A stretch of DNA of 64,000 bases from Climacteris rufus (lineage: Eukaryota; Chordata; Aves; Passeriformes; Climacteridae): assembly GCA_013398175.1 (NCBI GenBank), contig VZRZ01002434.1:1895147-1959146 (forward strand). The letters are read 5' to 3'. Below the pieces are notes generated by a model. That model searched no databases, was not told the origin of the DNA, and worked only from the letters and a program-made list of their open reading frames with translations. Position numbers and translations under genes: made by a program. Shown piece after piece: positions 49,773 through 61,432 of this stretch. The stretch's first letter is position 1. Each line of letters begins with the position of its first letter.

Positions 49773-51033
49773 AAATCTAAAAGGAAGGACTACTAAATAA
49801 CTAAGTAAGTGCAAAATTGGGGTTACAGGACAAGCATTTTTAGTCATAGATACAGCTCTGGCAAATTCTCACAGGAATTAAAAAGCTGCATTTAACTCAG
49901 TCTCCCACCATATGAAAATAATCTTGACATAAGAAGAATCCTTCCTAAACTGACAGTGTTTTGGCAGTGGTAGTACATACTCTCCTTGGCTGTATGCAAG
50001 CACAGAGCACACAATGAGGAATCCTAGCAGAGAGTGAGTGCAGCCACACAGAACAGTGCAGGAATCAATTCCCTTCACTTTTCAATGTCCTTATTCTTAC
50101 ACTCTTTCCTCTCAATGAGTTGCTGGCAGGGTCACATGTTCAGCTCTTTCATAGGTATGCAGAATCCTTAACTCCCTCTGCCCCTTTCAGAGAATGACTT
50201 TCTCTCTAAGCTGAAATCTTAGTAAGCCAGGAAGATACAACAAAAGCAAGAATTATTTATGTCCTTTCAAACTGCTATTTTCAAGGTTTGGTAGTTTTTC
50301 TTAACTGTGAGAAGGCAATAAAAGTTACCTGTAATTCCAGTGTTTTAAATCAATTCCTTTCAAGTACAAATTACCAAATATAAGATAAACACCCATATAA
50401 TTTCTTTCTCTGTGCTGCACAAGATGCTACAACCTTCCTTTTTTCTTGAAAAGCCTGGGTACATTCAAGAGAGAACTCAGCAGGCCTGAGGGTACCCAGA
50501 CTCAGTCCATTCCTATTTAGTTACCTACCCACCTCACTACTCACCAATTCTCATCATTCTTCCTTTCCTGTGCATTCTGGGATCTTCTGAACAACTCCTA
50601 GTTCACCTTCCCACCACCATCCCATTTTCTACCTCATTTAACTCTATTATTTCAGAGACAGGTGTTCTTACTTAGGGTGTTTGTTTGCCCTCATGGTAAC
50701 AACTGAGAACCTCACACTGTCCAGAGTGCTTTGACACCTCTCCAAGTTAAACTACTTAGGCAATGTTATCCTTATTTTACATAGGGAAAAATCTGAATGA
50801 CATTTGAAAAGCATTTTAGAGAGTTCAGAGGTCTTAATTTTCAGACTTGTAATTAATGGAACTGGGAGCCTAAGTGATTTAATTAGTTTTGACATTGTTG
50901 CTCTAGGTTATACTGCCCAAAGAAGTTGTGTGAGAAATAAGAATGTGATCAAGCAGAGGACTGAAGCAGGATCTCACATGCTACGAAAACCCAGAATAAA
51001 ATATTCAAGTTATCAGTATGAATCCAAACATAC

Positions 51034-51039
51034 TTTATT
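51034..51039 (-). terminator. MRPS35: MRPS35 poly(A) signal
   Basis: A canonical AATAAA on the minus strand, 155 bases past the MRPS35 stop codon. This is a typical short 3' UTR for a nuclear-encoded mitochondrial ribosomal protein gene. Cleavage would be expected near 51010-51025. Confidence 0.7.
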
Positions 51040-51193
51040 CAAGGAACAAGATTCATGGACAGGACTTAACTCATCGTCAAGTGTCATATTTTTGATTAAG
51101 GTTCTGAATAATTATACATCTATTTCATTTAGAAATATTAGCAGAGTAGTTTAGCATTTCTGTGATAATCAGGTGTACCTGCTGACTCTGCTC

Positions 51194-51466
51194 TCATGCC
51201 TGTATATTCAGCAGTTTCTTCACAGATTCCTTGTACTGAGACATGTTACTCTCTGTTTCACCTTCATTTTTCAGGGCAATTACTGAGCTTCTGTAATTCT
51301 TAACCACTTCAGATGCAAGCAGCTCTTCCTTGGTTACATTACTGACATTCTCTGAGGCTTTTATTCGAAGCAGAGTATCCAGGGCATTTTTCTGAGAGCA
51401 ACTGTTTTCCCAGATATATTCTTCCATGTCTTCCTCAGACTTCTCACTCTCCCACTTCTCAGTTTT
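51194..51466 (-). CDS. MRPS35: MRPS35 last coding exon
   Basis: C-terminal exon of mitochondrial ribosomal protein S35 (mS35), a component of the small 28S subunit of the mitoribosome in the matrix. The acceptor is TTTCTTTCAG (51467). The frame reads KTEKWESEKSEEDMEEYIWE and NSCSQKNALDTLLRIKASEN, and ends SQYKESVKKLLNIQA with TGA at 51194-51196. The acidic DMEEYIWENS motif and the SQYKESVK..LLN terminus are family signatures. It joins in phase 0 to the exon ending at 58644, across a 7.2 kb intron. Confidence 0.96.
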   Translation of the reverse strand, partial: KTEKWESEKSEEDMEEYIWENSCSQKNALDTLLRIKASENVSNVTKEELLASEVVKNYRSSVIALKNEGETESNMSQYKESVKKLLNIQA

Positions 51467-52049
51467 CTGAAAGAAAATACACACTGTCTTAAAAACTGCT
51501 CAAGATCAAAACAAAGCCACAATAATTTGAAGAAATTTATGTCTCATACCAATTCACTTAAAAAAATTCCATTCATTGTGGAAGATATTTCCTCCTTTAA
51601 AGTACAAGGCTTGTAACTCAAGCCTGTATGAGCAGGATGAGTTTCTTTCTCTCACTCATCAGGTTCTTTATGTATCTGGCACATTTAACTGGGTAAGTCA
51701 GACTGGGAAGAAAAGCCTACAGAGTATACATAATGAGTAACAAAAAAACTTGTCAAAGCAGCAATTTTCAAGAGCCCTGAACATTCTAGTTCTGGAAGCA
51801 GCCACCCAGCTCTTATGTCCCTAGCACAGGATTTTGGTCTGCCTGCATTGGCTGCAGGAGTGTAGTGAGGCAGTGAGCACCAAGTCACCCACAACATGAC
51901 TCAGAAGGAAAAGCACCACCAGCTAATCCATTTCTTCTTCCTGCAAACCAAAGTGCTCCTCAAAAGAGTCTCTATCCACAAGGGGCTAATTTTGACCTAA
52001 TTAGTGCCACAAGATTAGACAGAATCACGAGCTGAACACTGATGAAAGA

Positions 52050-52440
52050 CACCATCCCAGTGCCTGTAAATATTTGGCTTGTTCAGTTGTTCTGTATGAA
52101 TTTTGCCTTTCGAAGTTTCTCTAGCATGTCTTCACAGACTGTTTAAGGAATATTTCAAGTGTTACAGCCTGCTATTTTTGTATATTTTATTTTTATTGTA
52201 CTTTGGTAAATAGAGATACTTTAGTGATATATTTGTATTTTTATATATTGCAGACTGCATGTTTCTGTATTTATAGTTATTTAGTATTTTACTGATATGT
52301 CATATCTTTATATTATTTCAACTACGTAAGAATCAAAATTTGAAGTATTTTAGGTTTCTTTTGCTGATGACGGTTTTCTTACAATTGTTATACAATCATG
52401 TCTAAATAAAACTTGCATTTCTCTGGAAATAAATCCAAAG
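52050..52440 (+). other. 3'-UTR-like block with two AATAAA signals
   Basis: A T- and A-rich segment with TTTTTGTA/TATTTT runs ends in two plus-strand poly(A) signals, AATAAA at 52405-52410 and 52428-52433. The style is that of the distal part of a vertebrate 3' UTR. It lies antisense in the last MRPS35 intron, about 6 kb beyond the MANSC4 stop on the same strand as MANSC4. No open frame precedes it. It could be a distal MANSC4 3' end, the 3' end of a non-coding transcript, a retroposed UTR fragment or chance. Confidence 0.25.
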
Positions 52441-52849
52441 AAGCCTTTAGAGTAACGCATTTACATCCTATGGATTTTTTTCTTTTTTAAAATCACTTGC
52501 CATAAAGGGCTCTTCAGTACATTTTTAGCTATGCTATGCAGAATAAAAAAAGAAAAAACCCTTGCAATCATGGGAGTTTTGTTGCTGTTGTTTGGATTTG
52601 TTTGTGAGCTGGGTGTGTTGGTATTGGCTTTTCGTTTGTTTATTTTAAAGTATTCTGTCCCTTAACCATCAAGGCTGCTGATTAATAACCTTTAATTAAG
52701 ACCCAAGATTTTTTCCCCTACAACTCCTTGTCCTTGGACCTGTCTACCTGAATTTAAAACACTTTCTCAAATGCTGTGTCCTGCACCTGGTGAATGGAGT
52801 CTCTTGTCTTTTGAATCTCTGAGCCCCAAAGTTTGGTCAGAAGCAGCGA

Positions 52850-52885
52850 TTCCCACTGCTTCCAAGGTTCCCACTGCTTCCAAGG
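52850..52885 (+). repeat. Perfect tandem duplication, 18-bp unit
   Basis: Two identical head-to-tail copies (52850-52867 and 52868-52885) of a unit beginning ttcccactgc, in the last MRPS35 intron. Confidence 0.95.
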
Positions 52886-55800
52886 TTCGTATGACTGACA
52901 TTAAAACCTGGGCACAATAAACCACAGAAGTCAAAGAACCTCATTGAGTTTCTAGACCAGAAAAAAGGAACAAAAGGATGTCCTGGAGCCTGTATTGCTG
53001 AAACATTAATGGAACAAGTGGGTGCAGTGAAGTGTTCCTTGTGTGTATGACAAATACCGCAATCCAAGGTGGAGATTTACAGTTTTAAATTAACAACATC
53101 ATCCTGGTTTACACATCCCTTGTTTATCTGCATAATGGCTATCCAGGACATTTTTTCCCCCAAACTCCAAAAGAATTTTAAAGCAAAAGCCTCTCTCACA
53201 GGGATAGGGTTTCCCAAGAGTAAGGGAATATGGGTATCACCCTTGGTCACTTCCTGGCCCAAACTCATTGTTGAAGTTCAAACAAAAGATCACTGTGAGG
53301 CTTTTAAACACCTCTGAGTTCTAGCAGAGACAACAAGAACTAATTACAGTTATTACATTTATCTGTCCAGGAAAATCCTTCTCTGCACATAGTAACTCCC
53401 AGGATTTTGGAGATGCAGGCTGATAAACAGATGAAGATCTCCCTACTTCCTCTGAGCAGTACAAAGCAAGATTTTAAAGGAGATTGTAAAGAAACTATTA
53501 ACTATTTCTTTCTTGGAATCCTTCCCAGCAGAATGATGTTGTCAAAATGAATTTTAAAATGAAGTCTGACTGCATGGTGGGAGGTGAGGGTGAAAGCAGG
53601 AAGGGATTTGGCAGTAGGGGGAGATTTCCAGATCCATTACTTTTTGCAAACTAACTGTATCAAGTGAAACTTAAATAGCTTTTCAACACAATCTATTGCA
53701 AGAGAAAAGTGAATGTAGAATTATACAGGCAATTGAAAACATCCCCTAGGTAGAATGGCATCTGTGAACTCTGAATAGTGGAAACGTTACACGTGCTGCA
53801 GTCTCAGTTTGAAGTGTTACAAATAAATTAAAGAAAATTAAAACCAAGGTCTTTATGACTCTAAATTTTCTTAACTGAATTATTTTCATCCCCTGCAAAT
53901 TTAAAATGTTAGTTAATACTTCAGTCTTAAAAGTCTTAAAAATGATAATAAACTGTGAGAAGTGGAACACAAGTGTGATATTGTGTAACATTCATCTAGA
54001 ATCCTCACTTGGTAGACAAGGTTAAAGATCAAGAATGTGTCTTTCTCCAGTGAATTCACTAAAAATGGTCACACATAAGACAGAATTCTCAGTATTATCC
54101 AGTTTGTCTGAAGATGCTCTCAGCTGGTAATTTCAACCTTTTTCTCTTACAAAACTTACCATAAGAATCAAAAGAAAAAAACCCTAAAGCACCAGAAAAT
54201 AATTTTTCATATAAAGTCAAAGATCTAAACCTATTATTAAGGAAGCACAGAAGGGCTATTTTTTTTCAATCCCTAATGCAAATATAGAGAACTATTTTTT
54301 TAATGCCATAAACATAAGAGGATTGTTTCTAAGAAAATCTTCTATGCTACAGTTTAAGCCAGTATTTTGGAAGGTTTACAAACCTTTACAGTGCTTAATC
54401 TGAAATGCTGAAAGAATATGAGTGCTAAAATGGTAATTTAGACAGTGAAGTTGGTTTTTACATCTAAGTCATTAACACAAAGCTTCAATTTATATTATTG
54501 TACCTTTAAGAACAGAAGAAAGGAAAGCATTTGGCTGGGTTTTTTTCTGTCAGTTTAACTTGCACAGTTTTGCTGATGCAGTGATACAGAGGCTTAAAAT
54601 TGTCAGTTCCCTGGAGTTTCTGTTGGGAAAAACTTTCCAACTGAAGTTTCTCTAGTGGCACACAGAAATCTTGAGGGCAATTTAAAACATGACTCATGTT
54701 AGTTAATTTTCTTGTCAATGGTTTGAACAATGAAAAAATTTAATGCTGTTTAGCAAACACCAAGTATTTTACAAGGATTTTTTTTTTTTGAAGGGAAGTC
54801 AAGTTCCAAGTCAAACGTCAAACTCTGTACAGCCTGGAATAAATGCACCTATTTCTTTGTACTGCACTGAAATAAAAGGTAATTTTAGATGTTCAGGTAA
54901 AAAATGACAGCTATGGTAACATTTTCCAAATTAGTGAGAACCTTCAAACCTAAGAGGAGTTGCCAAAACAATTATGTGCTTATCTCTGTGGATGTAACAC
55001 AGTTTTGATCTGGACTATTTAGCAACTTAGAAATAGCAACAGAAAGTTGTAGAGAGGCAAAATATATTTTTAGCATATGAGATTGGATACAAAAATGTTA
55101 ACTGCTTGGTGATGTGGAATAAGTTAAAGTATATTCTTCTGAATAAGCAGAACATTATTTTCTAGGACACAGCAATGGCACAGGACAGGTAGGACCTTTA
55201 GAGGGTAAAGTAAACATGAAGAGAAACTGTGAGGACTAAACATTCCAGTACAAATGTGGAACAGAAAAGGACAACAAGCAAGAGAAGAAAAAACAGAACT
55301 TTTTCAACTTTTTCAGAACAGAACTATTTCAAAAAACAATATTGCATGTAAGAGATGCTCTCATAATTAATGATTAAACTCTCTGGGTTTGTAACTAACT
55401 CGAAGAAGTTACGGTCAGCCTCTTTCAAAACTAAAGACAACACCTGATTTCTCTAGGCTGGAGTGGCTGCAAGCATTTTCTGGAAAATCCAGGCTTCTGG
55501 AAGTATCATTTGTAAGGTATTTATCTACCTCAGTTTGTTTTCTGAAGGCTGTTCAGGTAAGATTTTGATCTCATTAAGAAAGATCAGTGATATTAAAAGT
55601 CCAAGTCTTGGATGATTTTGTTCATTTTTTTAATGTCTCTGCCCCTTAAGACTTGGTTGCACTCCAACAGAGAGTTTGAAAATTAAACAGCAGCAAAAAA
55701 TGTATTTATGCACCAAAAAGCAGCCTTGTTTCTCCAGAGCTTAAACACAAGGTATTGCAAAAAGCTTATTACAATCTGAAATAGTACAAAGACAATTTTT

Positions 55801-58643
55801 AATTCCACCTTTTGCTGCAGTGCTCATCCTTTGTGGTCACAAGAAAGAGGTACAAAAAAAGTGTAATCTTTCTCTACTACAATACAGATTTCCTGTCAGG
55901 AAACCTCTTGGATTTTAAATGTTTGTCAGAGAAAACCAATTAAATTTCACATTTACTGTGGAACTTTAGCTTTGCCTTTTCTGGTTGTCATTATGATGAG
56001 CACCTTTACAGTTGTCAAGATTCTGAGCACTGGTGAGCACATAATGAAATGGAATACATGGTTCAAAACAAAGGATATATTACAACATTTAGAGACCAGC
56101 TTCCCTTCAGTCTCAGTTTGCATTACTTAAGCCATATATAATGACACACTGAGAAAGAGGCCTGTTCTAGGTACAAAAGGACACAGTTACACCACACTTC
56201 ATTGTCCTAAGAGCTCCAAGTCAGGAGAACAGAAAATCCACAGGCAAATTTTTAGTAATCTTTCAACACCCCAGCTCTGCAATGCAGAATAGAGATCTTT
56301 CACTCTCCATCATCTTGCATTTCTGTATGTGGAAACATCATGTGGGACTGGAGCAATGAAATTTAGTTACTCTGACTGCTTTTCCTTACTCGAAAATTGA
56401 TTTCCTGCTTCATTTGCTTCTCATTCCTGCTTTCAATTCCTATCAGAACTGGACTTTTGAGTGATAAACTATTAATCCAGCCAAGTGTGAAGAAATCAGT
56501 CCACGATCCTTTCAACCACTCGAGGGCAGCAAACTCCTACTCTGTAAAAACCACTCGGTACCATGCAAATATATCCAGGTTTCGAGTGATGTTACAGCAT
56601 TCAAGAAGTACCATCATTTGCAGCAGCAAAAACACAACTGGTTAAGCTGCTGTTTAATCTACCTAATATATCTCAGCCTTTCACTAATTAATTCAATGCA
56701 GGCACAATCACTGGGGATAATGTGAAAGGTATTATGGAAAAAGTCCAAAGATAATTAAATACATTGGTAAGAATTAAACTTAATACATCCTGAAAGCTAA
56801 TAAAACACAAATATTTGATTAATAACCTGAACAACTAGTAAACAGGCGGTAAAAGATCTCCAACTATTTTAGACTAAGAAAACAAATGAACATTCTTATG
56901 CTTTAAAGATTTTTGAGATTGTCTTAACTGAAGTCGTGGCTCTGATATTGCATTTGTAACTGTAACAAAAGAATGAAGCATCACTGGCAACTAAAACATA
57001 ATTACACTTGCATTTACCTTTCCTGATGTATATCTGCATATAATTTTTCCTCCTATACGTGCTTGCCAATTCACAAAATTCAGTAATCCAGATATCAACA
57101 TAAAATAAAAGAATTCTGCCACATTTGGAGAGGTAGTAGGCACAAGTTACCTGGATCCTTCACTTAGCAAGAACGGAACACCGCCCTAATCTTTTTACTC
57201 AATTACATCACCCACACGCAGTAAGAGTGTGGCACTACTCTGCTGGGAATGTCATCAAATCTTACAATTAGTTCTGCAAACAGGATTGATGTTAATGTCT
57301 AAATGAAGGCCAGTCCCTGTCCATTCCCCTCCAACATCAGAGTTCATGTATATGAAAATAAACCACACATGGTTTGCTCATGGTTTACAAAATGGATCCA
57401 AACTCTCTTTCACCATGTTATTAAAAGGCATTGCCCCAATCAAGGGCAAAAAAACCATGCCACAAAACAAAACACGTCACACAAATAAAAAAACATGTCT
57501 CAGGAAATCATTAATTTTTCATGGGAATCAAAGACAATTACAACTGATTGATGAACGCATCAAATATTAACATGGAGGTTGAATGGTTAATAAAAGTGCA
57601 GGAGACTAGTGCATATTCAATACACACTGAACACTCCCATATCAATATTGCATGGCCCTGTCTGCCATCACTAATTAAAGCTGGAGCACAGGACAGCCAT
57701 GGTGTTTGTCTGAAATTAATAAAGTGAGCACTGTCTAGCTCTCTTGGCATTGCTTAATACTGGAAACCACTCTGTCATTCATTTAAGATTTGTAATGCAA
57801 TGTAATGCTGATGGGGGAGAAAAACATCCTTGTGTACCTGAAACCTAGAGTAAATGTTAGCTTTCACCACTAATTTAGTTTGATGCACTCTACAATTACA
57901 AATCCTTCAAGGCAACTGCCACTGAAAGGGAAATGTAACTGTTTTTAACATCAGCACTGCAGTGATCAAAATCAAGAACACTTCCGTTCATGAAAATGCT
58001 AAATATGGAGATTTAATTCAAATACTATAGAACAACTGAAATCAGTAAGTATGAGTTTTAGCAGTGAATCAGGAACAATTTCTACAAAAGAGTGGAATAT
58101 GGTGATGATGAAGGCTTTCACTGTCTGTCTCAAACAATGTGACATAGCACATTTAAACAAAGTTCAGTTATCCAGGACATCATTATGGATTTTCAAAAAC
58201 AATTTCATTTTGGACTGCAAACTTGTTTTCTTTAAAAAATGCCTGTAAAATTGTTGAAGGGAACCAACACAATTAACTAAAAAAAACCACAGGAGACAAG
58301 TGTGAAGAATTCACTGTGAAAGGAGCATCTGTGGTCAGAAGGTGGGGCAGATGTCCCTTTTCTAAGCAAGAGGGAGATCAGAAAAGCAGTCAGCTTGAGG
58401 CAAGATATGTGACAGACCATTTAGTAAGTAGAAAACTTTCAAATGACAGCCATGGTTTACTGCAGTCCAGCAAGAGCCCCAGAAAAGACATGCCCCAAGT
58501 AACAGACAGGAGTTTGGAATCAGGCAAAATATTATCTTGGGTGAATTTGAAGAAAAATGACTTGGAAGAGAAAAGAACTGTAAGATAATTGACTTTGAGC
58601 TATGAGAGAGAGCATGTTAGGCAGCACATGCACAACTGCTTAC

Positions 58644-58713
58644 CCAGGATTCATGGTACAGAACTGTGAGCAGGTGTATGCCATAATCATAGTTCTGTCT
58701 TCTTAGGGGACAC
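58644..58713 (-). CDS. MRPS35: MRPS35 internal exon (70 bp)
   Basis: Short exon bounded by acceptor TTTCCAG (58714) and donor GTAAGC (58643). Its first base completes the arginine codon of the previous exon, and 23 codons follow: CPLRRQNYDYGIHLLTVLYHESW. The segment around RRQNYDY...LLTVLYHESW is strongly conserved in MRPS35 orthologues. It is too short for an open-frame search and was found by frame continuity. Confidence 0.95.
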
Positions 58714-59193
58714 CTGGAAATTCAGAAACAAAGCTCATCTTTTGGAACAGAAGATCAAAACTTACCATCAAATTTCTAATTTGTAACGTAGGGAATGTTA
58801 GGAAATGAGTGGCTGATTCACATGCATTTCTGAATTACACACAACCAAGAACAGCATCATCGAGGTGTGGGTATGAAGAACACAGGAGAATGGGCAGCTG
58901 TGAGTCAGTAGGAAAATATACAATATCCAAGAATTTACAGGTCTTCAGGAAACACTAAAACTTCTTTGCCCTCTGTGCCAAAGTGGAATCCAACATATAT
59001 TAAATCTGAACTCCTTTAAAACCTGATTTTAACAGTTGATAACAGGAGCAGTCCTATTTAGCCTTGTAAGTCATATTTTGGCCTTAAAAATATAATAATT
59101 CACAAAACAATAAATGGTGCTACTGGAAGACACCCAGCACTTCCTGTATGTGACCACTGCTACCAGCATTTTTGTTTCCTTCTGGAAACTCAC
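58714..59193 (-). other. MRPS35: MRPS35 intron
   Basis: A 480-base intron with no recognisable insertion, GT (GTGAGT at 59193) to AG. Confidence 0.85.
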
Positions 59194-59303
59194 CTGTCTG
59201 TTGTAATTGTGAGCACATCTGTCTCCTGACAGTACCGCTCTCCTACAAGTTTAATGAGCTTCTTCTTTGCATGGTCATCCAAATTCAGGTTCGAAAGTTT
59301 AAC
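59194..59303 (-). CDS. MRPS35: MRPS35 internal exon (110 bp)
   Basis: Exon between acceptor ACTTGAAG (59304) and donor CAG|GTGAGT (59193). It translates in phase 0 as VKLSNLNLDDHAKKKLIKLV and GERYCQETDVLTITTD, plus two bases of a split arginine. The LNLDDHAKKKLIKLVGERY stretch is a hallmark of the mS35 core domain. Confidence 0.96.
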
Positions 59304-59730
59304 CTTCAAGTACAAGAGAGAACAACTTTAATTCCTTGGAAAATCCAATCTCTGAATTCTGAAAGCATCTGAGACAGGCACATGTTTTATCAAGAATTAG
59401 GAGAGCTATTCGGGGTGCATTTGCAGAGTGTCTTCTGTTTGTACCACATGTTGGAAGTCTTAACACAAGGCAAGAACTATGTGACTATTCACACCACACA
59501 CACATGCATAATCAACACCCACACAATGCCTTACCAGTCCCAAGGCCAGTTAACATTAATGGACAGATTTGGGCAGGACCATACAGATATCCTTATTTGT
59601 GCCTCATTTTGAATTCCCTCCATTTTCCTCATTTCCTTACAACAGATCATACTTGCATGTTTTGAAAAGAAAGCCAAGCATTTAGGGTTTTGAAACAAAA
59701 AGAAATTTGTTTACCAAAAACACTACTCAC
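59304..59730 (-). other. MRPS35: MRPS35 intron
   Basis: A 427-base intron, donor GTGAGT (59730). Nothing recognisable inside apart from short CA-rich text near 59500. Confidence 0.85.
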
Positions 59731-59870
59731 TCTTAAAGTCACCACTCTTGCTTTGGGATTCCGAATTGATGTACCTGAAGAAACATAATCTACTGTTTCA
59801 ATTTCAATGGGAAAATGCTGTTCACATTTCTCATCACTGTCCAGAGCACTTGGCCATTCAGTGCAGAAAT
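59731..59870 (-). CDS. MRPS35: MRPS35 internal exon (140 bp)
   Basis: Exon between acceptor TATACAG (59871, preceded by a long T run) and donor AGA|GTGAGT. Two bases complete a split aspartate codon, and 46 codons follow: FCTEWPSALDSDEKCEQHFP, then IEIETVDYVSSGTSIRNPKA and RVVTLR. TEWP, HFPIEI and RNP.ARVV are conserved MRPS35 motifs. Confidence 0.96.
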
Positions 59871-60024
59871 CTGTATAAAAAAAAAAGAAAACACTTCAAG
59901 TAAAACCTGTCTGTTATATTTGGCTGGTTTTTTTCTTTCAAATTTATTGCAATATATGTTTTTAAAAGTTTTATAGAAACTTCATAGAAACCATATTTAT
60001 AGAAACCATACTCATGTAAGTAAG

Positions 60025-60126
60025 AGCAGTGTTTCCGCTAGACTTGCTCCAGTATTTCAATGTCTCTCTTTGTACTGGGCTCCCCAAAACAGGATACAGT
60101 ACCCCAGATGCAGTCTCACAATTGCT
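60025..60126 (-). mobile_element. Older CR1 fragment (host of a nested insertion)
   Basis: Minus-oriented CR1 text from the ORF2/3' region: 'gctccagtatttcaatgtct', 'tttgtactgggctccccaaa' and 'gatacagtaccccagatgca' followed by 'gtctcacaattgctg'. The match breaks off near 60126, where a different part of CR1 begins. A possible continuation after the inner copy is 'aaatgcagcccacaatggct' near 60440. Confidence 0.7.
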
Positions 60127-60320
60127 GGATACAGTCACAGGACGGTTAGGGTTGGAAGTGGCCGTCCTTCTGTGGGGATCCTTTACTAGATCTGGCTGCT
60201 CAAAGCCCTGTCCAACCTGACCTGGAACACTTCCAAGGATGGGGCACCCACAGCTTCTCTGTGCAAGCTTTTCCAGTGTCTCACCACCTTCATCATGAAA
60301 AATGTTCCTTTGCCTAACCT
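60127..60320 (-). mobile_element. CR1 3' end, probably inserted into an older CR1
   Basis: Minus-oriented CR1 3' fragment: 'aggacggttagggttggaag', 'cctgacctggaacacttcca', 'aggatggggcacccacagct', 'ccagtgtctcaccaccttca' and 'tcatgaaaaatgttcctttg'. It starts abruptly inside another CR1 segment of the same orientation. Borders are approximate. Confidence 0.8.
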
Positions 60321-60812
60321 CCTCCTTAGGTTACTGGCTTGCTGGGTGGAAAGATTCTCCTGGTCTCCAGCAGATCCTGTATCTCCCCAGCAGACCCTGC
60401 TGTCACAGAGGGTTTCACATTACTAGCTTTTTGGTCATTAAATGCAGCCCACAATGGCTACTGATCAAAGCCTGGTTCAGTGACAGTCTTCTGAGAACAG
60501 ACTCACATTCATCACTCACCTTCCACAGGCCACTAAACTATTGACTTGCCAGTACGAGCAAGGCCTCATGGAAAAGTTACAATTCAGCCTTACTGTTGTG
60601 CTGAAAACCCCCTAAGAGTTATCTGCTACCATGTGGGTGTCCCCATATAGCAGCAAGAAAGCAGAGAGCACCAGCCACAGCCAGACAAATAACCAGCTTC
60701 ACAAGTGTCTCACCTTCATCACACACCGTTACATTTTGCATTGTCTTAAAACTTCAAGAGATGGTTTTTAAAAACAACAACAAAAAAAGAAAAAACCTCA
60801 AAACCCCCTCAC

Positions 60813-60873
60813 CTTTAAGAGCTGCACAGTGCTTCTTAATTGCAGGAGGAGTAAGATGCAAAAAATTGGGAAT
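60813..60873 (-). CDS. MRPS35: MRPS35 internal exon (61 bp)
   Basis: Short exon between acceptor TGTTTCAG (60874) and donor G|GTGAGG (60812). It translates as IPNFLHLTPPAIKKHCAALK plus one base of a split aspartate. The IPNFLHLTP.AIKKHC.ALK sequence is highly conserved in the family and links the two flanking exons in frame. Confidence 0.96.
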
Positions 60874-61264
60874 CTGAAACAGACACAATAAGAGTTACCA
60901 AAATAATAGCTTTTCGTCTGATCATAAGTAAATGGGCATTACTGAAATCTTATTACATTTCTCACATTAGCTAAGGTACTACAACATGGTTAAGAAAACA
61001 TTCAAATAACCAGATTCTTCTCAGCTCTGATTCAGAAAAGAACTTAAGTCTGTGACAGAAGTCACAGTCATGGTCATCCTAAAAAGTCTCCTGATATTGT
61101 TCATTATTATTTAACTTTCTATTTGTTACCACTCAGGAATTACAGAGGATTATGTGATGTAATAACAGAAAACAGTCTCCAAGCCAAATATTCCAATCAA
61201 AGCAGTGCAGCCTTAGTGGATAATAACTTTAAAAGTGACCCCCCACCCATGGCATGTGTCTTAC
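60874..61264 (-). other. MRPS35: MRPS35 intron
   Basis: A 391-base intron from donor GTAAGA (61264) to the acceptor at 60874. No insertion recognised. Confidence 0.85.
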
Positions 61265-61432
61265 CTTAATAAGTTCCAAGTTGCCTTCTTTGGGTGGAGG
61301 TACTCCTCTCTTCACCGGAAAACCCATTCGGATTGGGAGAGGCACAGAGGCATGTTTGAAGGCAGCTGCTGTTGGATAAACACTGCTCCAGTCCTGATCA
61401 ACAGCCATCCTCTCTGTTCTGGGAGGTGCAGA
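61265..61432 (-). CDS. MRPS35: MRPS35 internal exon (168 bp), start of the conserved region
   Basis: Exon of 56 codons reading SAPPRTERMAVDQDWSSVYP, then TAAAFKHASVPLPIRMGFPV and KRGVPPPKEGNLELIK, ending at donor AAG|GTAAGA. PPRTE.MAVDQDW..VYP and VPLPIRMG.PVK.GVP are diagnostic of MRPS35. The acceptor is taken as GATCAG (61433), which gives phase 0. The open frame continues upstream to 61489, so a slightly longer exon is possible, but family alignment supports the junction before SAPPR. Confidence 0.93.

Larger units (their letters stand above)
46254..51009. other. MANSC4 3' UTR (extent unknown) and spacer to MRPS35
   Basis: About 4.75 kb between two convergent genes. The MANSC4 3' UTR must start here, but its end is unclear. 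Plus-strand AATAAA hexamers occur at 47908-47913 and near 49679. A single N lies at 46818. A very AT-rich TTTAAA-rich stretch lies at about 46840-46920. Exact duplications of 23 and 22 bp are listed separately. No further gene was recognised. Confidence 0.5.
51467..58643 (-). other. MRPS35: MRPS35 last intron
   Basis: About 7.2 kb, by far the largest recognised MRPS35 intron. It contains an 18-bp tandem duplication at 52850-52885 and an AT-rich, 3'-UTR-like block on the plus strand (52050-52440). A block at about 57540-57760 looks unusually undecayed and may be a conserved non-coding element. I recognise no CR1 or LTR in it and no nested coding gene. Confidence 0.8.
59871..60812 (-). other. 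MRPS35: MRPS35 intron carrying nested CR1 copies
   Basis: About 0.94 kb. It holds an older CR1 fragment interrupted by a second CR1 3' end (annotated separately). The distal part to about 60700 is GC-richer and of unclear origin. No exon was seen in it. Confidence 0.8.
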
